Positions 32,504 to 42,343 of a DNA stretch of 64,000 nt are shown one piece after another; positions within the stretch are counted from its first letter, which is position 1; each line of letters opens with the position of its first letter. The stretch is from the NCBI GenBank assembly GCA_049334165.1, contig JBEGHD010000002.1. One strand, written 5' to 3'. Position numbers and translations under genes: made by a program. The notes under the pieces are model-generated. The model made no database searches. It saw only the letters and a list, made by a program, of their open reading frames with translations, and was not told the DNA's origin. This DNA comes from JBEGHD01 sp049334165. GTDB taxonomy: Bacteria; Bacteroidota; Bacteroidia; Flavobacteriales_D; Sanyastnellaceae.

Positions 32504-33218
32504 ATCTCCTTTCTTGCTCTTCGTGAAAGAAATAGCGGAAATCAAGCGTGAGGTAAGTACCGTTTAAGTTGTTGAACAATTGCACTGGAATGCCGTCTTT
32601 TTGGTAGGTGACTCTTGTCCGGGCAACGTCCTGAAATGGCTGGTGGAAAGAACCACCGAAATAGAAGTAGCCGCTCTCATCGGTTCGGTATTCGAAGCCA
32701 ACGTTGGCCAGCAATGAAAATTGACCCCAATACTCTCTTCTGGTTTGCTGGCGGTAGTCAAACTCGATTGTTTCTACATCCGAAGGGTAGGTGTCAAAAG
32801 AAACACCGGTGGAGGCATTCATCCAGATTTTGTCGCCCAGTCTAACGTAGAGCAATCCCTGCAGCGGGATTTCATAGCCGATGAATCGAAAATCCATGTC
32901 TGCTGCAAAGCCATTGTCGTTGTCGCGAAGCTCGATGCTGTAGTTCCTTCTAACGTAGTTTATTCCAGTTTCAAGGGAAATCATATCGGTGAGCCCTACT
33001 CGAATCACCATTCCAAAGGTGTAGGCCATTCTCGGGATAAAAGTAGCTTCGACATTTTCAGTCTCTGCTTGCACAGTTTCTTCACCGGCTCCAAAAAATT
33101 CACTGGGAACAATTGGACGAAATTGAATACCAACTGTGGTGATGTTTTCCTGAGCTGCTGCGAGGCCAGAGGTTAAGAGTAGAAGCGTAGCGAAAATCGC
33201 TCTTGTGAAGTTTTGCAT
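32502..33218 (-). CDS. Outer membrane beta-barrel protein, uncharacterised
   Basis: This 238-aa protein has a signal peptide (FTRAIFATLLLLTSGLAAAQ). Alternating hydrophobic/polar strands follow, such as AYTFGMVIRVGLTDMISLET, GYEIPLQGLLYVRLGDKIWM and YLTLDFRYFFHE. An aromatic residue lies near the C-terminus, consistent with a small 8-stranded porin-like barrel (OmpW/outer-membrane beta-barrel class). The function is not readable. The gene is followed 4 bases downstream in map terms by another minus-strand gene start region (33223), so the two may be co-transcribed. Confidence 0.7.
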   Translation of the reverse strand: MQNFTRAIFATLLLLTSGLAAAQENITTVGIQFRPIVPSEFFGAGEETVQAETENVEATFIPRMAYTFGMVIRVGLTDMISLETGINYVRRNYSIELRDNDNGFAADMDFRFIGYEIPLQGLLYVRLGDKIWMNASTGVSFDTYPSDVETIEFDYRQQTRREYWGQFSLLANVGFEYRTDESGYFYFGGSFHQPFQDVARTRVTYQKDGIPVQLFNNLNGTYLTLDFRYFFHEEQERR

Positions 33219-33222
33219 ATTT

Positions 33223-33552
33223 CTATTTACTCAAAAAATATCCGATGAATGCCAAAATGATAACAGAAAGCGTGAAGATAAGTAGCGTATACTTAAAAAA
33301 CTTATTGGTGATCATCGGTTTCCGATACCGGGCATGTGTGAGGTAGTTGCAGTGAACGGCCTCTTTGTTGAAACGCTTACTTATTCCAAAGAGTATTTTA
33401 GGCGGGTCATCATCTTCGTCAAAATGTCGCTCAAAAATAACATCTCTTTCTTCCAGCAGCGTTTGAAAATGATCAGCGTGCTCTTCCATAAGGAATCGAT
33501 AGACAACGTAGCGATTGTCTCCAGGGTGATCTTTGTAATTGGTGATGTTCAA
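33223..33552 (-). CDS. Uncharacterised protein with C-terminal membrane anchor
   Basis: This 109-aa protein has a soluble N-terminal part of about 80 residues (YVVYRFLMEEHADHFQTLLE, then FGISKRFNKEAVHCNYLTHA). One C-terminal helix follows, FFKYTLLIFTLSVIILAFIG. It is tail-anchored in shape, with the bulk probably in the cytoplasm. I do not recognise a family. The gene begins 10 bases after the nitroreductase gene and ends 4 bases before the beta-barrel gene, so it sits in a minus-strand run. Confidence 0.65.
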   Translation of the reverse strand: MNITNYKDHPGDNRYVVYRFLMEEHADHFQTLLEERDVIFERHFDEDDDPPKILFGISKRFNKEAVHCNYLTHARYRKPMITNKFFKYTLLIFTLSVIILAFIGYFLSK

Positions 33553-33562
33553 AGCAGTTGAG

Positions 33563-34147
33563 CTATTTGTCGTTCCATTCAGTAACGTACTCGAGCGGAG
33601 TGCGGTGACTTTTTGGCCAATCTTTGTCCGGGTAACCCATGTAAAAAATTCCCAGACAGCGGTCTTTTTCTCCGAGACCCAGAAATTCGTTCATACGGCT
33701 ATCGTAAACCATTTTCGGTGAAGACCAATAGCCACCAATTCCGTAGGCTGTGCAGGTAAGATGCATATTTTGAACCGAACAGGCAACGGCTTCTATTTCT
33801 TCAATTTCGGGGATCTTCTCTTCTTTATCTCGCTCCATGCAGATGAATACCATTGCCGAAACCGACTCGGCTCTCTTCTTCATTTTCTCAGCTTTCGATG
33901 GCTTAAAGTTTTCCCCTTCAATTTCTTTGTAGAGTTCAGGAAGTTCCGTAGCTAGTCTTTTGAGTGCATCCTCTGTGAAAATCTTGAAGCGCCACGGTTG
34001 AGTCATTCCATGGGTTGGAGCCCAGCGTGCATTGTCCAGAACAGCTTTCACAATCTCCTTGTGCACTTTTCTAGAAGAATAGTCTTCAGGATAAATTGTT
34101 CTCCTGTCGCGGATCAACTCGTTAACTTCACTCAGGTTGTGCCTCAT
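33563..34147 (-). CDS. Nitroreductase family oxidoreductase
   Basis: This 194-aa flavin oxidoreductase has the FMN-binding RDRRTIYPEDYSS near the N-terminus. ARWAPTHGMTQPWRFKIF is the family's NApS-x-N-x-QPW-like segment, SVQNMHLTCTAYGIGGYWS lies mid-chain, and the C-terminus has GIFYMGYPDKDWPKSHRTPL. The length and the HGMTQPWRF variant match the YdjA/RutE-like single-domain branch. It is cytoplasmic and NAD(P)H-dependent; the physiological substrate is unknown. It follows the thioredoxin-like gene by 4 bases. Confidence 0.85.
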   Translation of the reverse strand: MRHNLSEVNELIRDRRTIYPEDYSSRKVHKEIVKAVLDNARWAPTHGMTQPWRFKIFTEDALKRLATELPELYKEIEGENFKPSKAEKMKKRAESVSAMVFICMERDKEEKIPEIEEIEAVACSVQNMHLTCTAYGIGGYWSSPKMVYDSRMNEFLGLGEKDRCLGIFYMGYPDKDWPKSHRTPLEYVTEWNDK

Positions 34148-34151
34148 CTTC

Positions 34152-34715
34152 TTATTGATTTTTCCATTTGATGTTGCATCCCATACTCGGGCGCTGATTT
34201 TCCGGGTCGATTTCTTTTCCTTCCAGAATTTTATCGAGTACCGCTCTCATGCTTTTACCAGTTACAGGAGTTTCGTTCCCGGGGCGGCTTCCATCAAGTT
34301 CACCGCGGTAAACGCATTTCAATTCGCTATCGAACACATTGAAGTCTGGTGTGCAAGCAGCATCGTAAGCTTTTGCTATCTCCTGCGACTCGTCATACAG
34401 ATAGGGAAAAGGAAATTTATTCTCTCGTGCAAACTCCTTCATCTTATCTGGTGCATCCTGAGGGTAGTTCTCGATATCGTTAGAACTGATAGCCACGAAG
34501 CCGATTCCCTTAGTTTGATAGTCGTTGGCCAGTTTCACAAGTTCATCTTTTACATGAATCACATAAGGACAGTGGTTACAAATAAACATCACCACAGTTC
34601 CTTTTTCTCCTTTGATGTCTTCTAGAGAAACGTTCTTTCCGCTCGATACATCAGGCAGGATGAATTCAGGAGCTCGATGGCCAAGAGGTATTTGCTTTGT
34701 TGGAGTTAGGGACAT
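34152..34715 (-). CDS. Thioredoxin-like/AhpC-TSA family protein
   Basis: This 187-aa redoxin has the FILPDVSSGKNVSLEDIKGE start. The CxxC-type motif is in VVMFICNHCPYVIHVKDEL (C-N-H-C), and KGIGFVAISSNDIENYPQDA and PYLYDESQEIAKAYDAACTP follow. The latter is the standard redoxin segment before the cis-Pro region. The frame is open to 34784. I place the start at the ATG at 34715, since the extra N-terminus has no homology-like features and the redoxin domain begins after MSLTPTKQIPLGHRAPEF. It has no signal peptide, so it is probably a cytoplasmic thiol peroxidase or reductase. Confidence 0.8.
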   Translation of the reverse strand: MSLTPTKQIPLGHRAPEFILPDVSSGKNVSLEDIKGEKGTVVMFICNHCPYVIHVKDELVKLANDYQTKGIGFVAISSNDIENYPQDAPDKMKEFARENKFPFPYLYDESQEIAKAYDAACTPDFNVFDSELKCVYRGELDGSRPGNETPVTGKSMRAVLDKILEGKEIDPENQRPSMGCNIKWKNQ

Positions 34716-34784
34716 TTTCTCTGTTGCTTTTTCACTACAAAAGTAATCAATGGAGTGGTTTGTTCTTCTTATTGAAAAGGGCAT

Positions 34785-34824
34785 AAAAAAACCGAGCCGG
34801 GAACTGAAGATCCCGGCTCGGTTT
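34785..34824 (-). terminator. Strong terminator of the 1306-aa surface protein gene
   Basis: A perfect 14-bp stem, AAACCGAGCCGGGA (34789-34802) with TCCCGGCTCGGTTT (34811-34824), has an 8-base loop. The A-run at 34785-34790 gives the U-tract on the minus transcript. It lies 46 bases after the stop codon at 34870. Confidence 0.85.
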
Positions 34825-34869
34825 AGAATTTATGTAGAGTTTATAAATACTCTAATTCATCAGATTTGA

Positions 34870-37800
34870 CTAGTTGACAGTCGGACAAGTTGAACCGTAA
34901 GCTCCAAGGAATTGGAGAAGGTCATCTGTTTGTACGATACCGTCTTCAGTCAAGTCTTCAGGACATGTACTGTCTGGGCAGTCGAACGTACAAGAACCGT
35001 CATCGATGAGAGCAGTCTCATCGTAGTTCTCTGCGTCTGGGTAAGTACATCCCTGACAGCTGTCAAATTCACATGATCCATCGTCAATTTCTGCTACTGG
35101 ATCGTAGTTACAGGCAACTGGCTCAGTACATCCACCTGGGATACAAGTGATAGTAAAGTTCAATTCTGGAGAAATTTCACCTGTTGCACAGCTGAAAATT
35201 CCGTCAGAATCAACTTGAACTGAGATTGAGCTACCTGAAGCTTCGTATGAAAGACCAGTCATGTCACCGGCATTACCGTAAGGCGCGCCACTGTTCAATA
35301 CAGGAGCTCCTACGTTGTCACCGTCATAGATGTAAATTTCATCCCATGTGTTCTCTACAGAACCTGAGTTGAAAGTAATCACCATGATGTCGCCTTCGTT
35401 TTCAGCATTGTAAGTAAGAACTGTACCTGCTGCGTTGTCTCCGTAGCAGTAAGTGTAAGTTCCACCACAAGCAGCTTCGAAAACGAAGTCACAAAGTGTG
35501 TTATCAATCACGTTAGCATCAGGGTTGTAGTTAGCAGCTGCTGGGTTACCACACCCTACAATTACTTCTTCGCATTCGAGTGTAAGATCGAAGTTCGCAG
35601 TAGAGTTTTGACTCTCTACGTAGATGTAATAAGTCTCACCTACAGAACCAACCCACTCGAGGTATCCATCATCCTGGAACTCAAATCCACATTCGTTATC
35701 ATCTTGTGGAGTTGGGTCGTTAGCACTAGAACCGATACAAGTCAATGCTCCACACTCACCAGAGTAAACGCTCACGCGAGTATCCGCGTCAGATCCACAA
35801 AGGCTAGCAGTGTAAAGTTGATCTGCACCTTCTACTGTATACCATACACCAGCACCAGTTGCGATACATCCGGCAGGAGCTTCAAATGCAGAAGCACCAC
35901 CTACAGAACCTTCAAGTGTTTGACCACATTCGATAGCGATTGCGTCAGCACATGTGTCGTTAGCAGGTGCGTTAGCATATGTACAAGATCCATCTGGGAA
36001 GTTCGCATCTGGAACATAGTTATCTGCAGCTGGGTCTGTACAACCCTCGATCATTGCCCAAGCATTGATAGTGAAGTCAGTAGTGTTGGCACTTCCTGAA
36101 GACCAGATGTTCACAAAGTAAGTGTCACCGACTGTGAAGAAGTCAGCAAGAGGTCCAACGATGTTACCAGTTACTGGTCCAACACAGTTAAGGTCACCAG
36201 CAGTAGTTGCATCCAGGCAAGGATCAGAAGATCCTGAAGGAGCAGAGTAGATAGAAAGACCAATGTTTCCAGACTCTCCGAGGTTTTGGATATCGAAGTA
36301 GTAAGAAACCTGAGTTGCAGTGAACTCATACCACACACCATAAGTCGTGTTGAATCCAACGCATCCTGGCTGCTGAGCTTGAGGAGGTGCACATACTGTA
36401 GTACCTGCAGTCTCAAGGCTGTCTAGCAAGAAAGTAGCGTTATCACAATCAACGTTAGCTGGAACTGGAGTACAAGGCTCAGAGCACTCAAATGTTATTG
36501 AGTAATCACCAGCATTAGCTGAGAATGAGAAGTTACCTACGTGAATGTAGTAATCTACACCAGCGGTAGTAGGGAATGAGATTGAAGACTGAACGCCACA
36601 ATCATCATCGTTGTTAGCTACACACTCGTAAGTTTCTACATCACCGCAATCACCAATAGTAAAGATCGTGATTTCGGTATCTGTAGAAGATCCACAAGTG
36701 GAAGCAGTGAACTGCTGTCCGTCACCGTTATATACATACCAGTTACCTGGAGTAATATCTGGGTTACAGATCCATGCGCTATCACCTTCGATTCCTGCAG
36801 TTGAGAAAGCAGTGCTTCCTGAAAGTGAATCACCACAAGTTACTGGAGTTGCGTCAACGCAATCATCGTTCTCAGGTGGGTACACACAAGAACCGTCATC
36901 TTCAGTTGCGTTTGGATCGTAGTTTAGAGCTGTTTCATCAGTACATCCTGGGATAGTACATCCGAGCTCTTCAACTGTACCTCCAATTGGAGTGAAGTTA
37001 ATTACTGGGCCGCCTCCATCGTCAAGTGTACCAGTGTAAAGAGTGTCTCCAGCACCATCAGTGATTAGGTAAGTGTTACCGTTCCATCCGTCTCCAAAAG
37101 AGTCGAACATTTCGAACTGGTAGCATCCATCAGCAATACATTGACCCTGGTCGTATGGTGCACCACCTGAGATGGCTACAACACCACCTTCATCCTGAAG
37201 TTCCCATGAAACTTCTCCAGTGAATGAACCACCACCAACTTCGATGTTGATGAATGACTCACCTTCTGCACAAACAATACAAGAACCATCGTCTACAGTA
37301 GCGTCTGGGTTGTAGTTTGCTGCTGTTTCATCTGTACATCCAGGAATAACTTCTGAACCACAGTACACAGTGTACTGGAATTCTTGAGCTGAAGAAGAAC
37401 CTGATACACAAGAAACAGAACCGTCAGAATCAACACCGATAGAGATGAAATCTCCTGTTGATTGAACAACGATACCAGCAAGTCCGCCAGTTCCTGTGTA
37501 AAGCACAGCGGCAGTTTCGTCAGCACCATCGTAAATAAAGATATCATCACAGCATGTTTCTAGTGAACCACCTGTGAACTCAATAAAGATAGGCTCTCCT
37601 GGAGTAACAGCCTCGTAAACTGCGAATGGAGTTCCATCTTCGTTGTTGTCATAGCAGTAAGTAGCTGAGATTGGCTCATCTTCGCAAGCAGCGAGGATAC
37701 ATGACCCATCGTCAATCGTAGCTAGTGGATCATAGTTTGCTGCTGTGTCATCTGTACAACCAGGAGTTTCAACCTGACCACAGTATACATTGTAGACAAA

Positions 37801-38790
37801 TTCAGAAGCAGCTGTAGAACCTGACTGGCAAGATGCGAATCCACCTGTAGAAGTTCCAAGAGAAATTACATCTCCTGTAGCTTCTACTACAGTTCCTGAA
37901 ATGTCAACTGTTCCAGTGAGGGTCAATAGTACAGGGTCGTTTGTAGAAGGACCATCGTAAATGATCAATTCATCTCCAAATGCTAGATCACCACTTTCAA
38001 ATTCGATAGTAACAGCTTCGCCTGGAGTAACAGATCCGTAAACAGCAAAAATGCCGTTCTCGTTGTCACCGTAGCAGTAAGTCTCGTTCAATGGAGTTGT
38101 GTCAGCACAATCCACAAAGAAGCAAGAACCGTCATCTGTGTTGGCTGCCGGGTCGTAGTTCGCTGCTGTATCATCAGTACATCCTTCAATTGTAGCCTCA
38201 GCTACTGAGATAAGTGTTGGTGATGAAAAGCAGAATCCCCATGCCCATGCTCCACCGTCATCAAACATGATGCGGTACTGGAAGTTTTCAAGCTGGTTTG
38301 CTGAAAAGCCTGAGATATCTATAGCAGGCGCATCGAGTGGATCTGGAACAGCACTACAGAAGTTGTTAGTTGGTGTATTGGTACCATCTTCATCGAGTAA
38401 TACCCACAGTTGCCATGCTCCGGCATCAGCATCCCACCATTCAACGTTAATGAAGTCAGAACCAATATTGTTATAAACGTAATCAGCACTGAGCTCCAAA
38501 TACTGTTCTCCACCAGTTGAGGCAGCAGTTAAATCGTAAACAGGAGATACGGCAGCAATATCGTTGATGTTGGCACTACCAGCGTCATCATCATCGTATG
38601 CAAAGTTTGCGTCCACAGTTGGATCTCCCTCGAGAATATCCGGACCAGTTACATAACTACCTGTCAACGACCAATCTCCATTTGGCCAGTTGGCTGGCTC
38701 ATTTAAGATCTGTGCGTTCAAATTGCCAAAGCAGCAACACAGCAGTGCTATGAAACTTACTGAAGCAATTCTTGTAAAAGTTTTCTTCAT
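34870..38790 (-). CDS. Large secreted repeat protein with dockerin-like C-terminus
   Basis: The protein has 1306 residues and a signal peptide (ASVSFIALLCCCFGNLNAQ). Eight Cys-bracketed modules of the form GCTD-x-A-x-NY-x-P-x-A-x-x-DDGSC are spread along the chain; one is degenerate (VGCGNPAAANYNPDANV). Between them are CUB-like beta modules, for example VTIEFESGDLAFGDELIIYD, and repeats of the CxP-type domain seen in Flavobacteriales surface proteins. The C-terminus is not a T9SS domain. It ends in an EF-loop/dockerin-like segment, DLTEDGIVQTDDLLQFLGAY, plus GSTC. It is likely an extracellular adhesion or matrix protein. It is monocistronic, with its own terminator. Confidence 0.8.
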   Translation of the reverse strand: MKKTFTRIASVSFIALLCCCFGNLNAQILNEPANWPNGDWSLTGSYVTGPDILEGDPTVDANFAYDDDDAGSANINDIAAVSPVYDLTAASTGGEQYLELSADYVYNNIGSDFINVEWWDADAGAWQLWVLLDEDGTNTPTNNFCSAVPDPLDAPAIDISGFSANQLENFQYRIMFDDGGAWAWGFCFSSPTLISVAEATIEGCTDDTAANYDPAANTDDGSCFFVDCADTTPLNETYCYGDNENGIFAVYGSVTPGEAVTIEFESGDLAFGDELIIYDGPSTNDPVLLTLTGTVDISGTVVEATGDVISLGTSTGGFASCQSGSTAASEFVYNVYCGQVETPGCTDDTAANYDPLATIDDGSCILAACEDEPISATYCYDNNEDGTPFAVYEAVTPGEPIFIEFTGGSLETCCDDIFIYDGADETAAVLYTGTGGLAGIVVQSTGDFISIGVDSDGSVSCVSGSSSAQEFQYTVYCGSEVIPGCTDETAANYNPDATVDDGSCIVCAEGESFINIEVGGGSFTGEVSWELQDEGGVVAISGGAPYDQGQCIADGCYQFEMFDSFGDGWNGNTYLITDGAGDTLYTGTLDDGGGPVINFTPIGGTVEELGCTIPGCTDETALNYDPNATEDDGSCVYPPENDDCVDATPVTCGDSLSGSTAFSTAGIEGDSAWICNPDITPGNWYVYNGDGQQFTASTCGSSTDTEITIFTIGDCGDVETYECVANNDDDCGVQSSISFPTTAGVDYYIHVGNFSFSANAGDYSITFECSEPCTPVPANVDCDNATFLLDSLETAGTTVCAPPQAQQPGCVGFNTTYGVWYEFTATQVSYYFDIQNLGESGNIGLSIYSAPSGSSDPCLDATTAGDLNCVGPVTGNIVGPLADFFTVGDTYFVNIWSSGSANTTDFTINAWAMIEGCTDPAADNYVPDANFPDGSCTYANAPANDTCADAIAIECGQTLEGSVGGASAFEAPAGCIATGAGVWYTVEGADQLYTASLCGSDADTRVSVYSGECGALTCIGSSANDPTPQDDNECGFEFQDDGYLEWVGSVGETYYIYVESQNSTANFDLTLECEEVIVGCGNPAAANYNPDANVIDNTLCDFVFEAACGGTYTYCYGDNAAGTVLTYNAENEGDIMVITFNSGSVENTWDEIYIYDGDNVGAPVLNSGAPYGNAGDMTGLSYEASGSSISVQVDSDGIFSCATGEISPELNFTITCIPGGCTEPVACNYDPVAEIDDGSCEFDSCQGCTYPDAENYDETALIDDGSCTFDCPDSTCPEDLTEDGIVQTDDLLQFLGAYGSTCPTVN

Positions 38791-39367
38791 CGATTTTGGG
38801 TTTTGGTTAATAATTGTTCTTTTAAATCAAGGGTATCCTATTTCTACAACCCTCTCAAATTAATCTATCTATTCGGTCGATCTTTCGATCGTTATCCGCA
38901 TCACACTACTCCAGTGACGAAAAAAATAATCACTGGATGCCTATCAGTTTAATGTAAGAGGTACTTGAGACAATTGATTTGAATCAGTACAGTGTCGTCT
39001 TCGTAGTTGATCCACATTCCTATTGAGGAAGATGCAAATCCGGTAAATTAAGGTTGCCGTTGCCTGTCGATGAACGACCATTAACAGCGGGTTAAATTTA
39101 CCAAAGAATGGAGACATTCCCCAAAAATCTTCTTATTAAATTTTTTAAACAACATTTAAGGTGCTGATAATCAAATAGTAACAATTTATAATTTAGACGA
39201 AAATCGAGTGTTTTATCTGGAGAAATCCCAACTTGAGCTAACGATACTGGAATTTTATCGTGTCAAAAGCTAGTTTGAACGAAGGAAATTACAGTGTTTT
39301 GCATTCTGGTGCAACTTTTTTTACCAATATTGATCTTACTAGTTGACAGTACCCTATCTTTTAAGCT
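38791..39367. other. Divergent intergenic region between two surface protein genes
   Basis: The 577 AT-rich bases serve both flanking genes. TCCAGTGA (38910-38917) and TCACTGGA (38930-38937) form a perfect inverted repeat with an A-rich loop. TATCTTTT at 39355-39362 is a 7/8 match to the -7 consensus but lies only 5 bases before the ATG at 39368. No gene or known RNA was recognised. Confidence 0.45.
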
Positions 39368-42343
39368 ATGTCCAAGAACAAAACTCTCATACACTCTTTC
39401 TTGACAATAATCAGCCTGGCTTACTTTTCACAGTTAGAAGCGCAGGATTTGTCGGATATTCAGATTAATGAAGTCTGTGCGTCAAACAGCTCGGTTGTTC
39501 AGGATAGTTTTGGAGAGTATGACGACTGGTTTGAGTTGGTAAACAACGGGAACCAACCTGTCGCTTTAGATGGAGCTTATATTCGAATAACGGAAGGAAG
39601 TGACATTGACCTTCATCCAATAAATGACCCTGGAGGGGAACTGGTGATTGAGCCGGGAGAGTTCTTGTTGATGTGGGCTGATGGACAGCCTGGTCAGGGA
39701 GTGTCGCACCTCGACTTTAGTATTTCTTCTGATGGGGCTATGCTGGAATTGCTCGATGAAAATCAGCAGCAGGTGAGTGAATTACAGTTTGATTTTCTCC
39801 AGTCGGATGTTTCCAAAGGCGTGAATCCCGATGACGGTACCTTATTATATTATGACGAGCCCACGCCAGGAGGAGAGAATGAAGAGGAAGGATATATTGG
39901 CCAGCTTGCTCCTCCGTATTTTCTCGGAGCAGGAACATTTATTTCAGGGGAAGCACAGCTTGAGATCTACCATGCAGAGCCGGATGTGACGATTCTTTTT
40001 ACTACAAGTGGGGAGAATCCTGTCGAAAGTGGAATTCCGTATACATCCACAATTGATGTTGATCCTGGTGACGTTGTAAAGGCTTACGCGATCAAGGATG
40101 ACTATTTACCCAGCTACATCAACTCACGAACTTTTATTGAAGCTCAAGACCTGAGTCTCGACATTGTGTCAATCTCTGGTAATCAGGATGACATTTTTGG
40201 CTCTGAAGGCATTTACAATAATCCGTATTCCGGAGAGGAAAAAGTGGTGTCATTTGAATACTACACTGCCGATGGCAACTTGCAGGTTCAGCAAAATGCA
40301 GGGGTTAAAATTCACGCTCCGGATGGTCGTTCTCAAAAATCGATGCGACTCTACGCCAGGTCGGAATATGGCGAGAACACGTTTGAGTATCAGTTTTTCC
40401 CACAAAAAGAACTCGATGAACACAAGCGTCTCGTGCTGAGAAATGCTGGAAATGATGGGCTGGAGCTCAACAAAACCGGAGTCCGCGATCCACTGATTCA
40501 CGAACTATTTCTTTCTATGAATCCCGACAATAATCCGATTGCAGGTTACCGCTCAGTGCATGTTTATCTCAATGGTAGCTACTGGGGAATTTACAACCTG
40601 AGAGAACGCCAGGATGAGTTTTACATTGAATACAATTACGGTTACACTAGCATAGATTTGATTGAAAGAACTGCCCAGACAGGAAGCACCTGGGAGTTGT
40701 GGGAAGGAAGCTTTGATGATTTTTATTTGATGGAAGAAACAGCAATCGAACTGGATCTCTCACAGGACGAAAATTACCAGATCATTACCGACTGGATCAA
40801 TATCGAGAATTTTGTCGACTACCAGTTGACCGAGATCTACATAATCAACCAGGACTGGTTGAGCAACAACATGAAAATGTGGAGGCCGCAAGATGGTTCG
40901 GAAAAATGGCGCTGGATATTGTGGGATACTGATTGGGGACTTGGTCTTTTTTATCCTAATTACGAGCACGGTTATCCAGATTGGAATGCCTTGAACTTTG
41001 CACTTTCTAATTGGGGTGGCTGGAACAGTACGGTCAATACTGAGCTGCTGCAAAATTTGGTAGAAAACGATGACTTTGTTTGGTACTTTTCTTCAAGAGG
41101 TGCCGATTTGCTCAATAGCCACCTCAAACCTGAAACGGTCAATTCAAAACTTGGAGAGATTACCGGAACACTCCAACCAGACATTCAGATGCAATTCGAC
41201 CGCTGGGGTGGCTCAGTTAGCAACTGGGAAGGAAAACTCGATTACGTGCAATCTTTTGTGCAGGATCGCCCCTTTTTCTTCCGCCAGCATTTTGTAGATC
41301 GCTTTGAGTTGATCGACACGCATGAGATCACTCTGGAAAGAACTCCGGCCGAAGGTGGAACCATTGAAGTGAACACCATTGTAGCAGAAACAAGTCCGTG
41401 GGAAGGAATTTACTACGAGGCTTTGCCTGTGCGACTAAAAGCCGTTCCGAACCCAGGCTACGAGTTCATCGGCTGGGAAGGAATTGAAGAAAGTTCGGAT
41501 GAAATTTGGGTAGACCTCACCTCAGACAGCACTTTCGTGGCCAACTTTGAGTACATCGCTGGACAAACGCAGCCCCTGGTGATTAATGAAATCAATTATA
41601 ACTCCGGAGAGGAAGATCCGGGAGAATGGGTAGAAATTTATAATCCTGGACCAGACACAGTGAACCTAAACGGATGGAAGTTTACAGACGGATCGCAAAA
41701 TTTCTTCACCTTTCCAGAAGAGCTGATGTTGCACCCGGATACATTCCTGATCCTTTGCTCAGATACCTTGCTCTTTCAGCAGGTTTATCCTGAAGTGGAG
41801 TCTTACTACGGGCAGTTCAACTTTAATCTGAGCAACAGCGGTGAATCGCCTAAATTATTGAGTCCTTTTGACGAAGTGATGGACGAGGTTACTTATTCGG
41901 ACTCTGGCCAATGGCCGACAGAGGCAGATGGAGGAGGAGCCACGCTAGAGTTGGTTTCACCGGAACTCGACAACTCCATTGCCACTAATTGGTTTGCCAG
42001 AGCTGTTCCTCTGGGGAGCCCCGGTGAACACAATATTTACGATAGTGTGGATGAGGAAAATCCACTGCAGATAATTGCCAAAGGGTTTCCAAATCCTGCA
42101 TCTGATCGCTTCAATATCTTGGTTGATGTGAAAAAGCCCACATCCCTGAGCATTGAAGTTTTCGATGTGTTCGGAAAAAAGGTAGCCGAGATTGGTAGTG
42201 AGAAAAATTACGCTTCCGGAGTTCACCACTTTCACTGGAACCTGCAGTCTGCAGAAGGTGGCACAGTGCCATCAGGACTTTACCACATCGTTATTCAAAC
42301 CGACACGGGACGATCTTCTCTGAGAGCAATTGTGGCTCGTTAG
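39368..42343 (+). CDS. CotH kinase-like, lamin-tail, T9SS-secreted protein
   Basis: The protein has 991 residues. A signal peptide is followed by a lamin-tail domain (IQINEVCASNSS, about 30-145). A chitobiase/beta-hexosaminidase C-terminal-like module follows (TILFTTSGENPVESGIPYTS, about 205-260). The CotH-type kinase region (about 280-640) has VHVYLNGSYWGIYNLRERQD, DLIERTAQTGS and RWILWDTDWGLGLFYP. An InlB-type beta repeat (YEFIGWEGIEE) and a second lamin-tail domain (LVINEINYNSGEEDPGEWVE) come next. The end, GFPNPASDRFNILVDV to the terminus, is a classical type A T9SS sorting domain. CotH proteins phosphorylate secreted proteins in spore formers; the substrate here is unknown. Confidence 0.85.
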   Translation: MSKNKTLIHSFLTIISLAYFSQLEAQDLSDIQINEVCASNSSVVQDSFGEYDDWFELVNNGNQPVALDGAYIRITEGSDIDLHPINDPGGELVIEPGEFLLMWADGQPGQGVSHLDFSISSDGAMLELLDENQQQVSELQFDFLQSDVSKGVNPDDGTLLYYDEPTPGGENEEEGYIGQLAPPYFLGAGTFISGEAQLEIYHAEPDVTILFTTSGENPVESGIPYTSTIDVDPGDVVKAYAIKDDYLPSYINSRTFIEAQDLSLDIVSISGNQDDIFGSEGIYNNPYSGEEKVVSFEYYTADGNLQVQQNAGVKIHAPDGRSQKSMRLYARSEYGENTFEYQFFPQKELDEHKRLVLRNAGNDGLELNKTGVRDPLIHELFLSMNPDNNPIAGYRSVHVYLNGSYWGIYNLRERQDEFYIEYNYGYTSIDLIERTAQTGSTWELWEGSFDDFYLMEETAIELDLSQDENYQIITDWINIENFVDYQLTEIYIINQDWLSNNMKMWRPQDGSEKWRWILWDTDWGLGLFYPNYEHGYPDWNALNFALSNWGGWNSTVNTELLQNLVENDDFVWYFSSRGADLLNSHLKPETVNSKLGEITGTLQPDIQMQFDRWGGSVSNWEGKLDYVQSFVQDRPFFFRQHFVDRFELIDTHEITLERTPAEGGTIEVNTIVAETSPWEGIYYEALPVRLKAVPNPGYEFIGWEGIEESSDEIWVDLTSDSTFVANFEYIAGQTQPLVINEINYNSGEEDPGEWVEIYNPGPDTVNLNGWKFTDGSQNFFTFPEELMLHPDTFLILCSDTLLFQQVYPEVESYYGQFNFNLSNSGESPKLLSPFDEVMDEVTYSDSGQWPTEADGGGATLELVSPELDNSIATNWFARAVPLGSPGEHNIYDSVDEENPLQIIAKGFPNPASDRFNILVDVKKPTSLSIEVFDVFGKKVAEIGSEKNYASGVHHFHWNLQSAEGGTVPSGLYHIVIQTDTGRSSLRAIVAR

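Noticed and set aside
35608..36099. 163-codon plus-strand frame opposite the 1306-aa protein, rich in Ser/Thr/Cys
   Set aside because: It is an antisense shadow produced by the repetitive, Asp/Gly-rich sense codons; no start context or domain.
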